Below, in pieces: positions 55,846 through 64,000 of a stretch of DNA of 64,000 bases (position 1 is the stretch's first letter; each line of letters opens with the position of its first letter). The notes under the pieces are model-generated. The model was not told where the DNA came from. It did no database searches and saw nothing but the letters and a program-made list of their open reading frames with translations. Made by a program: the position numbers and the translations under genes. The DNA is from Moraxellaceae bacterium (GTDB lineage: Bacteria > Pseudomonadota > Gammaproteobacteria > Pseudomonadales > Moraxellaceae): assembly GCA_004173455.1 (NCBI GenBank), contig SECL01000014.1, positions 1-64,000 on the forward strand, read 5' to 3'.

Positions 55846-56148
55846 TATCTTTTCCCCTACGACAGTCGCAATTGGTATTTATTAATGCAAACATAAGCAC
55901 ATCAGACGAGATGCCTACATTGGGTCCAGGATTGAGATGGGAATATTGAGACTGAAATATTGAGTTGAAATGAGGATTCACTCTCATTGATGCGCTGGTT
56001 AACCACGCTTTCCATTGTCAGCTTTCCATTACCACAACTCATTGACACAACCGTCACAACCCTCATTTTAACAATCGCGTTTAAAACCCATTTGACCGCT
56101 TTACGTTTAATTAAAATGCGATCAATGACCACTTTTTTCAAGGGCTAA
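55846..56148. other. Intergenic region, no gene seen
   Basis: About 300 bases. No ORF with a credible start. Near 55938-55972 ATATTGAG is repeated in slightly varied form. Nothing further supported. Confidence 0.5.
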
Positions 56149-56172
56149 AGCGGCTTTTTTATAAAAAACCGC
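56149..56172 (-). terminator. Hairpin directly after the gene at 56173
   Basis: GCGGTTTTTT and AAAAAAGCCGC pair with one bulge around a 3-nt loop, immediately past the stop codon. The T-tail is poor, so its strength as terminator is uncertain. Confidence 0.4.
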
Positions 56173-56676
56173 CTAAAACTCTACCATTTCATCACGAAAA
56201 CCTTCAATGAGTTGCAATAATTCACGATGCCATTCGCGCAGGATTTGTACATCCGGTAACCAGGCCTGTGGGCTTTGCGTGACCTTGATAATCAGCATGG
56301 ATGAGCTTTCTTGTTCTGGTGCAGGTTCAGGCGGCTCTGGCGCATACTGGCAAAAGTTGTAAGCCCGCTTGAGTTCGGCCAGAAAACCTTGTTGTGACAG
56401 TTGCTCCAAAATACTGATTTCTGGAGAAACCTGCTCCCGTGTGGCCATTTTTTCCTTAATACTGTGTAAGGTTGGGCGTGGGTCATCCAGTCGGTAGTAA
56501 CGCGCCAGTTCCTGTAAAAATGCCACTACGGCACCTTGCAAATGAAATACCGCCGATTCGCGCGCGCCTTGTGCCTGCTGTACCTTGTCGGTTTGCTCCG
56601 CTTGCTGGCAGGCCAGTCGGGCAAAATACAGTTTCTGGTTGGTACGGTCAGCATGGTAGCGGGCAACACGTGACAT
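56173..56676 (-). CDS. DUF6586-like helical protein
   Basis: 167 aa, all-helical cytoplasmic protein. The N-terminus (RVARYHADRTNQKLYFARLAC) and AVFHLQGAVVAFLQELARYY resemble an uncharacterised Pseudomonas family that I recall as DUF6586; this name is tentative. A Pro/Glu-rich linker (EPPEPAPEQE) divides two helical parts. Start follows GAGAGAAATC. Divergent from the gene at 56879. Confidence 0.6.
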   Translation of the reverse strand: MSRVARYHADRTNQKLYFARLACQQAEQTDKVQQAQGARESAVFHLQGAVVAFLQELARYYRLDDPRPTLHSIKEKMATREQVSPEISILEQLSQQGFLAELKRAYNFCQYAPEPPEPAPEQESSSMLIIKVTQSPQAWLPDVQILREWHRELLQLIEGFRDEMVEF

Positions 56677-56878
56677 GATTTCTCTCGGCGCTAAATTGGC
56701 TATAATGATTTTATTATAGCGTGACTATCCGTGCTTTTCATGGTTCAGTGCTTTTCATTTTTGGCCGTTAGTGCTTTGCTGATGTTTTTGGTGATGGCTA
56801 GTTTCAGTGAGTGCTGTTTAAAGCAGCTCATATTTTACGTTTTATATTTTAAGTGCTTCGTTGTTTAGGAAAGTTGAC

Positions 56879-57931
56879 ATGCAAACCCGTTTGACCACAT
56901 TACTGGGTATTGAATATCCCCTTGTTTTATCAGGCATGAGCTGGATTTCTACGCCAGAGCTGGTCGCAGCCGTGAGTGAAGCCGGTGGACTGGGTGTGCT
57001 GGCGCTGGGACCGTTAAGTCCTGAGGAAACTCGCGTGGCCATTCTCAAAATCCGCAGCCTAACCACTAAGCCCTTTGGCGTGGGCTGTACGTTGCTGATG
57101 CCCGGTGCCAAGGAAAATGCTGACGTCGCGCTGGAATTGCAGGTGCCGGTGATTAATTTTTCGCTGGGTAAAGGGGACTGGCTGATTGAGCGTTGTCATG
57201 CTTATGGCGGCAAGGTTATTGCCACCGTGACCACTGCCAAACATGCGCTGGCAGCGCAAGCACAGGGCGCGGATGCTATTATGGCCACCGGTCACGAAGC
57301 CGCAGCGCACGGGGGTGATGTCACGTCATTGGTACTGGTGCCTGCATTGGTCGATGCGATCACAGTACCGGTGATTGCCTGTGGTGGTTTTGCCGATGGC
57401 CGTGGCTTACTGGCGGCTTTAGCGCTGGGTGCATCCGGCATTGCGATGGGATCGCGCTTTGCCACGTGCTTTGAAAGTCCGGTACACCAGCATACCAAGC
57501 AGGCAGTACTGAAAAAGGATCAGCACGCCACCATTTATTCCTCCAACTTTGATGGTCTGCCTGCACGCTATATGCAAACCCCGACGGCGCAGCGCCTGAC
57601 CCGCAAGCCCATGAACTTTTTTGTGGCGGCGTGGCAAGCCATGTTGGCCGCAAGACAACTCAATATTTCACTGTGGAAAATTATGGCAGGGCTGGTGGTA
57701 GAACCGACCAAAATTCGTTTGCTGGCGTGCTTTGGCGCTGCCACCCCACGCCTTAAAGCCGCCACCGAACAAGGTGACTTAAACGCTGGCATGCAGTTTA
57801 TTGGCCAGTCGCAAGGATTAATCCATGACATTCCCACTGCGCAAATTTTGATTGAACGGATTATTGATGAAGCGCGACAGCAAAGCCTTAAGGTCAATGC
57901 CGCGCTGACCCCCGGTGCTATAAAGGGCTAA
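56879..57931 (+). CDS. Nitronate monooxygenase-like FMN enzyme
   Basis: 350 aa from MQTRLTTLLGIEYPLVLSGM, a TIM-barrel of the nitronate monooxygenase/2-nitropropane dioxygenase family. Motifs: TPELVAAVSEAGGLGVLALG, GADAIMATGHEAAAHGG (histidine at the usual catalytic place), VIACGGFADGRG and ALGASGIAMGSRFA. The ATG at 56879 follows TTAGGAAAGTTGAC; the track's start six codons earlier is not needed. It differs from the gene at 47.8 kb in its active-site surroundings, so substrates may differ. Confidence 0.85.
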   Translation: MQTRLTTLLGIEYPLVLSGMSWISTPELVAAVSEAGGLGVLALGPLSPEETRVAILKIRSLTTKPFGVGCTLLMPGAKENADVALELQVPVINFSLGKGDWLIERCHAYGGKVIATVTTAKHALAAQAQGADAIMATGHEAAAHGGDVTSLVLVPALVDAITVPVIACGGFADGRGLLAALALGASGIAMGSRFATCFESPVHQHTKQAVLKKDQHATIYSSNFDGLPARYMQTPTAQRLTRKPMNFFVAAWQAMLAARQLNISLWKIMAGLVVEPTKIRLLACFGAATPRLKAATEQGDLNAGMQFIGQSQGLIHDIPTAQILIERIIDEARQQSLKVNAALTPGAIKG

Positions 57932-58492
57932 TTACTCGTGATAACTGCTGAACGGGATGCTGAACAATCTCACACACGAGCACCTTTAAAAACATGGCGT
58001 TTCAAAACAGTGCTTTTCAAAACTAGGCTTTTTAACCCTTAATATAAAGCACATTAGATTTCTTTCATTAGTAGCGCCAAATTGCCTTCGATAAGCTCAG
58101 AAACCATGTCGAAACCACACTTGTGAAAGAAGTCTATTAAGATCAAGTAGCCATAAAGAGGTGGCTTGATCCGTTTTTGCCCAATAAGTGCTGCTATGAC
58201 AATTCCTATCCTAATGGGCTAAACCCACGACTATTGTTACACTTTTTACTTGTAGACTAGAAAAGCTCACAATTTAAACAAAAACGCATAACTATAAATT
58301 TAACAAAATATTGCATGATCAACTAACCAGACCAATACCCTTGCAGGCACGGTTCAACAAGTACGTTAAAAACCATCTGCTTACGAACTGTACCATCCCG
58401 ACCGGTAGTGTTTGACAAAAAATTTGACAAAAACAGGGCTGGCCAACACCGCAATATTAGCGATCTGGCCGCCCGCAACTGGAGAATAACAA
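57932..58492. other. Intergenic region with a probable gene remnant
   Basis: About 560 bases with no intact gene. The middle holds the coding-looking fragment listed at 58054-58218. Near 58408 TTTGACAAAAA is repeated twice, 12 bp apart. The OmpA-domain gene's promoter should be in the last 100 bases. Confidence 0.5.
58054..58218 (-). pseudogene. Possible 3' remnant of a GNAT-type acetyltransferase gene
   Basis: An open frame of about 54 codons on the minus strand, ending in TAA at 58054, with no start codon and two in-frame stops just upstream. It translates LYGYLILIDFFHKCGFDMVS followed by ELIEGNLALLMKEI, which resembles the C-terminal F-Y/H-x-K-C-G-F and M-x-K-E-I of GNAT acetyltransferases. 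The N-terminal part, including the acetyl-CoA loop, is missing. Low confidence. Confidence 0.35.
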
Positions 58493-60043
58493 ATGGCGAT
58501 TAATCCGATTGACCTGCTCAGGGAACGTGTCACGCCCCAAGTCATCCAGCCTGACCCGATTACTGATGCCAGTCAGCATCAGTTTGATAGCAAGGCAGCG
58601 CTGCTGGATCAGTTTTATCCTATTTTACTGGGCATCTTTGCCTATCAGCACAATGCCTTTAATTATGCACTGGAAACCCCCAGCGCCGGATTTGCAGATA
58701 TTTTTCCACAACAGGCCACTAGTGCTTCGTTTAACCAGTTGCTTGAAGAATTTTCAAGACATCATAATTTGCCGGTAGAGACCATTGCGCCGTTACTGGA
58801 CAGTGCGGTTTATCCGAGCGCGCAGGCACTCCGCGATGATATTGCACCAGCAGATGTGGTGGGTTATCTGCACACTTATCTGCCTGTGATTGTCAGTAGT
58901 ATTCCCGCATGGTCTATGGCGGTGTTGGGCAGTCTGGGGCTGGCGGGGTTATTTAAGCCAGAAGCTGATATTCCACCTGCCGCTGAAACGGTGTCTGCGA
59001 CAGAAACCGCACATCATATGCCGGTTGAACCTGCCAACAAAACCTTTCGTGACCAGTTGCCGTGGTGGCTAGGTCTGGCCGCTTTGCTATTGCTGGCGTT
59101 ATTGGCACTTAGAGCTTGCCAGCGTGAAGAAGTCCCACCACCCATGAATACCGCCACGACCACACCTGGTACCAATACCAGCAGCAGTGCTTATCCTGCC
59201 AGTATCAACCTGACTGTGGGCAGCAGTAGTAACCTGCTGGCCTGTAATGCCAATATTGGTGATGCCGTGCTGAATAACCTGATTGGTGGTGCTATTAACC
59301 GTGTGTTTGGTACGCAGTATTCGTGCAATACGCTGGTCAATCCTGCCTATAGCACAACATTACCCGGACAGGACAAAATGGAAACCATCCTTAAACTGGT
59401 GAAGCCTTATCCCAATGCCAGCCTGACCTGGAGTGGTAATCAACTGGTGATCAATGCACCAGATAGCGCTACCATCACTCAACTGGTCGACCAAATCAAG
59501 GCCATTGCACCAGAATTGAGTGTTGCTGCGATTTCACCGCTGGATGTGAATCAGTCTGTCAACAGTAGTATTGAGGCTTCACGCACTGCCTTGAGCAACC
59601 TGTCTAGTCCTGCCCCTGCGGAAGATGTCGCACGCGCACTTAACTTGCAAATCATTAACTTTGCCAGTGATTCAGCGGTGATTCCGGCGGACAACAAGGC
59701 CATTTTGGACATTGCGGCTACCTTGATGAAGCAATCACCAGCCATTGTTCTCATGATTGAAGGCTATACCGATTCAACTGGTGATGCGGTTTATAACAAG
59801 CGTTTGTCTGAACAGCGGGCGCGTGCAGTGGTGGATTATCTGATGAGTCAGGGTGTCGCTGCCAACCAGCTCAGCGCCATGGGCTATGGTCAGGAAAATC
59901 CGGTGGCTGACAACGTGACCGAGCAAGGTAAATTCCGTAACCGTCGTATTGAGTTTAAAGTAGTGAATACCCAAACGGGTAATACCGAGCAAGTGGACGA
60001 ATCTACCGCAGTGACCACTACTGCCGAGCAAGCCAGCCGTTAA
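58493..60043 (+). CDS. OmpA-domain protein with a cytoplasmic N-terminal half
   Basis: 516 aa. Residues 1-145 have no signal peptide and resemble helical DUF937-like domains. A single helix lies near 188-206 (LPWWLGLAALLLLALLALRAC), followed by a Thr/Ser/Pro linker, a BON-like domain (about 240-345) and a C-terminal OmpA peptidoglycan-binding domain (IEGYTDSTGDAVYNKRLSEQRA and NRRIEFKV). So it should span the inner membrane with the OmpA domain in the periplasm. Start follows GGAGAATAACA. Role in wall attachment or inner-membrane signalling is inference. Confidence 0.82.
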   Translation: MAINPIDLLRERVTPQVIQPDPITDASQHQFDSKAALLDQFYPILLGIFAYQHNAFNYALETPSAGFADIFPQQATSASFNQLLEEFSRHHNLPVETIAPLLDSAVYPSAQALRDDIAPADVVGYLHTYLPVIVSSIPAWSMAVLGSLGLAGLFKPEADIPPAAETVSATETAHHMPVEPANKTFRDQLPWWLGLAALLLLALLALRACQREEVPPPMNTATTTPGTNTSSSAYPASINLTVGSSSNLLACNANIGDAVLNNLIGGAINRVFGTQYSCNTLVNPAYSTTLPGQDKMETILKLVKPYPNASLTWSGNQLVINAPDSATITQLVDQIKAIAPELSVAAISPLDVNQSVNSSIEASRTALSNLSSPAPAEDVARALNLQIINFASDSAVIPADNKAILDIAATLMKQSPAIVLMIEGYTDSTGDAVYNKRLSEQRARAVVDYLMSQGVAANQLSAMGYGQENPVADNVTEQGKFRNRRIEFKVVNTQTGNTEQVDESTAVTTTAEQASR

Positions 60044-60067
60044 ATACAAAAAATTGAATGTTTACCC

Positions 60068-60100
60068 ACTCAACCCCCAAAACAGGGGGTTGAGTTTTTT
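60068..60100 (+). terminator. Terminator after the OmpA-domain gene
   Basis: ACTCAACCCCC and GGGGGTTGAGT form a perfect 11-bp stem with a 6-nt loop and a T6 tail. Confidence 0.93.
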
Positions 60101-60149
60101 GGGGCTTAAAAAGATGCTGTGGGTATACTGACCGTTAAGGATAATACCC

Positions 60150-62051
60150 ATGCACCCCACCAAAATAACTACTTCTAAAACCCTGCTCAAAACACTGGCA
60201 TTGTGTACAGCCATCAGCTCCGTGGGTCTAAGCGCCTGCCATGATGACAGTGACGACAGCAACGCCCCCAACAATGCTAATGGCATGGTGACCTTGTCGG
60301 GTACAGCCGCCACTGGCGCAGCCCTTAAAAACGCCAGCGTGACAGCAAACTGCAACAATAATACGGGATTTAGCCAGCCGGTCAGTACGGATAACAATGG
60401 CCAATGGTCTGGGCAAATAATTGCTGCCAATCTTCCGTGTGCCTTGCAAGCCAAAACTGCTGATTTAGCGTTGCATAGCTATGCCGTAGCGGCTGGCAAC
60501 GTCAACATTACACCGCTCACTGATCTCACCATTGCCAAGATTAGCAGGAAAAGACCAACAGACTGGTTCAAGCAATATCAGGTACTGCTGGACACCCAGC
60601 TTAAAACTGCCCTTGCTGAACTCAATCAACAGCTGGCCAGCAAAAACTATTCACTTCCAAATCAGTTCAACCTGTTTACCACGCCATTCAAGATTGGCGA
60701 TGCATTTGATCAGTTACTCGATACGTTTATGGCCGCGATCAGTGCCAGTAGCCTTAAAACCTACAGCACCCTGCTGGATCAAGTGGTGGCCAGTGGCAGT
60801 GTGGCCAGCATTCCCATGGCCATGCCCGTTACTCCGCCAGATAGCAGCAGGTCTTGTGCCAGCAAAAAACTGCCTGTGACCTCCTTAAGCAGCATTACTG
60901 ACTATAGCGGTGAGTACAAGGATAAAGGATTGACGGTATTCAATCTGGATACTGCCACTGGCAAAATTATAGCTGGCAGCAGTACTGCAATGATCAAGGA
61001 AGTGTGCGGCCCCAATGTACAAGCCAATGGCACCAATCATGTGCTGGTCACTGACAAGGGCTATGTCACACTGTTTAAAGACACCGCCGGTAAATACAGT
61101 GCTGAAACAGCCGATTTTGGCGGGTTTTATGGCACAAAAGCCAATACCACCCCAGCGTTATGCGACTCAAATGGCGCAGATGACCGTTTAGGCTTTAAAA
61201 ATGCGCCGCAGGATTTTTGTGGCTTTAGCAAGGCTTCATCAGTGGCCATTACCTCACCTGATATTTATACCTTTTTCAATACGGACAAAACCCAGAACGT
61301 CAAAATCACCGTTGAGAATAAAGTGGTTAAAAGTGTTCAGCTGGAAGACAACAATTATGCCTGGGCATGTGGTGTCGGTACACTGGCCGCCTGTACTGGG
61401 GTGACCTTTGACCAGCGCAATGCCAGTTTTGTCCAGTTTCCTTTTAATTCCACCGTATTAACCCCCATCAATGGCACCCAGAAGCCACTTACTGTGAATG
61501 GCCTGCTGATGCATTTTGGCAATAGTCCAGCGACCCTGACCCCAAATCCAACCAGTTCTGGTTCATGTAAGGGCAACAACAATCCATTGGGTTGTATCAG
61601 CATTACGGGAAACAAAGCGCCTGCCACCAAGTTTGAATTTTTGGGTAAAGCAGATGCCAGTACGACGCCAGTTAAATGCTCAACTCAGCCTGTGGCTTCA
61701 ATTACTGCCAAGTCAACACAACTCCAATACGACGCGGTTAAAACTGCAAACTGCTTTCCAGTAGCAGGTGCAGAAGGCGGTTTATTGCTGGTAGGATCGG
61801 TGGATAATGCAGGCAAAGTGCAGAACAATGTGATCTATCGTTTGGCTCATTACAACCAGAATCTGGGGCTTGCCGATATGATTGAATTCCGATGTGCAGA
61901 TTATAGTCCAACCCCCTCACTGACCTGCGCTGGAATGACAGTTGATGCCGCAACCAGAACCATTAAGTTTGCTGATGTAAAACTGTCGTTAGTGGCGAAT
62001 GGCGGATTAACCAATGAGAATATTAATTTCAATGGCACTCTGAGATATTAA
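60150..62051 (+). CDS. Large lipoprotein of unknown function
   Basis: 633 aa. The lipobox VGLSAC near residue 30 marks a lipoprotein; an Asp-rich linker (HDDSDDSN) follows. Residues 45-110 look like a carboxypeptidase-regulatory (CnaB-like) domain (TLSGTAATGAALKNASVTANC). The remainder is beta-rich with many Asn, Thr and Cys residues, including repeated C-G-V-G/T-L-A-A-C-type motifs. No enzyme motif is visible. Start follows AAGGATAATACCC. Probably anchored in the outer membrane; cell-surface exposure is a guess. Confidence 0.7.
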   Translation: MHPTKITTSKTLLKTLALCTAISSVGLSACHDDSDDSNAPNNANGMVTLSGTAATGAALKNASVTANCNNNTGFSQPVSTDNNGQWSGQIIAANLPCALQAKTADLALHSYAVAAGNVNITPLTDLTIAKISRKRPTDWFKQYQVLLDTQLKTALAELNQQLASKNYSLPNQFNLFTTPFKIGDAFDQLLDTFMAAISASSLKTYSTLLDQVVASGSVASIPMAMPVTPPDSSRSCASKKLPVTSLSSITDYSGEYKDKGLTVFNLDTATGKIIAGSSTAMIKEVCGPNVQANGTNHVLVTDKGYVTLFKDTAGKYSAETADFGGFYGTKANTTPALCDSNGADDRLGFKNAPQDFCGFSKASSVAITSPDIYTFFNTDKTQNVKITVENKVVKSVQLEDNNYAWACGVGTLAACTGVTFDQRNASFVQFPFNSTVLTPINGTQKPLTVNGLLMHFGNSPATLTPNPTSSGSCKGNNNPLGCISITGNKAPATKFEFLGKADASTTPVKCSTQPVASITAKSTQLQYDAVKTANCFPVAGAEGGLLLVGSVDNAGKVQNNVIYRLAHYNQNLGLADMIEFRCADYSPTPSLTCAGMTVDAATRTIKFADVKLSLVANGGLTNENINFNGTLRY

Positions 62052-62079
62052 TCAACTCACTCATAAGCAAATAATAACG

Positions 62080-62100
62080 GGACATTTTCGGATGTCCTTG
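62080..62100 (+). terminator. Weak terminator after the lipoprotein gene
   Basis: GGACAT-TTTCGG-ATGTCC then TTGTATT. Six-bp stem; short T-tail. Lies between convergent genes. Confidence 0.4.
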
Positions 62101-62102
62101 TA

Positions 62103-63236
<1,134 letters not shown>

Positions 63237-63251
63237 TTACCTGATAACCCC

Positions 63252-63872
63252 TTAAAATAAATGGCGCATGCGCTGTTGCTTGGTAGCCAGATAGCCTGCA
63301 TTCAATGGATTTTGACCCACCATCAGCGGCACACGTTCCACCACATCAATACCCAGTTGCTGTAATGCCTCAACCTTGGCCGGATTATTGGTGACCAGTT
63401 TGAGCTGGCGAATGCCCAGATGATCCAGCATTACTTTGCACATCTCATAAGTTCGCGCATCGGCAGGCAGGTTCAGTAGCAAATTGGCATCTACCGTATC
63501 GTGACCCTGATCCTGTAAGGCATAGGCACGAATCTTGTTGGGCAGGCCAATCCCGCGTCCCTCCTGACGCAAATACAACAAGGCGCCTTTACCAGCTTCT
63601 TCAATCATTTTTAAGGTGGCATTGAGCTGCGGGCCACAATCACAACGCAAGGACGCAAAAGCATCCCCGGTCAGGCACTCAGAATGTAAACGCACCAACA
63701 CGGCATCCGCCTGCACGCCCAGCTGGTTATGCAACAGGCCTTTGGAAAGTGCCACATGTTCCTCACCGGTTGTCGGGTCTTCAAACACCGAAATATCAAA
63801 TTCACCATGGACCGTAGGAAGTTTAGAGGTGGCAACAAATTGTATGGGCACTACATTTTCATCCACAAACAT
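63252..63872 (-). CDS. ribA: GTP cyclohydrolase II
   Basis: First step of riboflavin synthesis, opening GTP to the pyrimidine precursor. 206 aa, the monofunctional RibA length. Zinc-binding cysteines are in [20 protein letters not shown], the catalytic Tyr/Arg region in [23 protein letters not shown], and the nucleophile region in THNP-equivalent [14 protein letters not shown]. The ATG at 63872 has a weak ribosome binding site; a TATACT box lies just upstream. No FMN riboswitch seen. Confidence 0.96.
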   Translation of the reverse strand: MFVDENVVPIQFVATSKLPTVHGEFDISVFEDPTTGEEHVALSKGLLHNQLGVQADAVLVRLHSECLTGDAFASLRCDCGPQLNATLKMIEEAGKGALLYLRQEGRGIGLPNKIRAYALQDQGHDTVDANLLLNLPADARTYEMCKVMLDHLGIRQLKLVTNNPAKVEALQQLGIDVVERVPLMVGQNPLNAGYLATKQQRMRHLF

Positions 63873-64000
63873 TCAATTGCCCTAGTATAACGAAAATAAA
63901 CGCTGGATAAACCAAGCTTCTGATTGTTCAGTTACCTTTAACACTACAAAATATTCCAGCCGTTAAATGGCATAATCTGCTAAATTAACAGACAATTAAT

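Overview
The window reads as chromosomal core DNA of a gammaproteobacterium, most likely Moraxellaceae (Acinetobacter or Alkanindiges type). The grounds are gene content and order: an str cluster, a yceD-rpmF-fabD-fabG-acpP cluster that lacks plsX and fabH between rpmF and fabD, a Vfr-type CRP beside yhfA, HemJ as the protoporphyrinogen oxidase, smc-zipA-ligA, and a monofunctional BirA next to CoaX. I see no insertion sequence, prophage, integrase, CRISPR array, tRNA or rRNA. Genus-level placement is inference.

Layout. 1-3.7 kb: str operon on the minus strand (rpsL, rpsG, fusA, start of tuf) with a strong promoter and hairpins in the leader and every spacer. 3.9-8.4 kb: an EcsC-family protein, then a tight fabB-hemJ-thiD operon. 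8.5-14.7 kb: OsmC/YhfA divergent from Vfr, FxsA, RuvC, the divergent pair nnr/queG and a BON-LysM protein. 15-18.1 kb: fatty acid and L32 cluster. 18.5-25.4 kb: YciO, scpA-scpB-rluB, a ferritin-like protein without the haem ligand, and otsB-otsA (trehalose). 25.5-34.9 kb: an MFS carrier, then smc-zipA-ligA behind a GntR regulator. 35.2-39.7 kb: birA, coaX, an unrecognised secreted protein and an AT-rich pentapeptide-repeat membrane protein. 39.7-46.4 kb: ffh divergent from ypjD, an AmpG-like permease leading two tandem paralogous small membrane proteins, and cbpA-cbpM. 46.9-52.8 kb: a degenerate metallo-beta-lactamase-fold protein, a nitronate monooxygenase, RidA, purU, and a TetR regulator divergent from an aldehyde dehydrogenase. 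53-64 kb: rpmB-rpmG, a YbaL/Kef-type antiporter, two small uncharacterised genes, a second nitronate monooxygenase-like protein, an OmpA-domain protein, a large lipoprotein, hemF and ribA.

How it fits together. Most of the window is housekeeping: translation (S12, S7, EF-G, EF-Tu, L32, L28, L33, RluB), fatty acid synthesis (FabB, FabD, FabG, AcpP), chromosome structure and replication (Smc, ScpA, ScpB, LigA, RuvC), division (ZipA), protein targeting (Ffh), haem (HemF, HemJ), cofactors (ThiD, CoaX, BirA, RibA, PurU, Nnr) and stress (OtsAB, CbpAM, OsmC, ferritin).

I did not find a multi-gene system that I can call new with confidence. The best leads are: the AT-rich four-helix pentapeptide-repeat protein between coaX and ffh; the tandem paralogous membrane proteins behind the AmpG-like permease; a terminator-like hairpin at the very 5' end of the str transcript; inverted repeats sitting on the fabD, rpmB and aldehyde dehydrogenase promoter regions; and an OmpA-domain protein with a large cytoplasmic N-terminal half.
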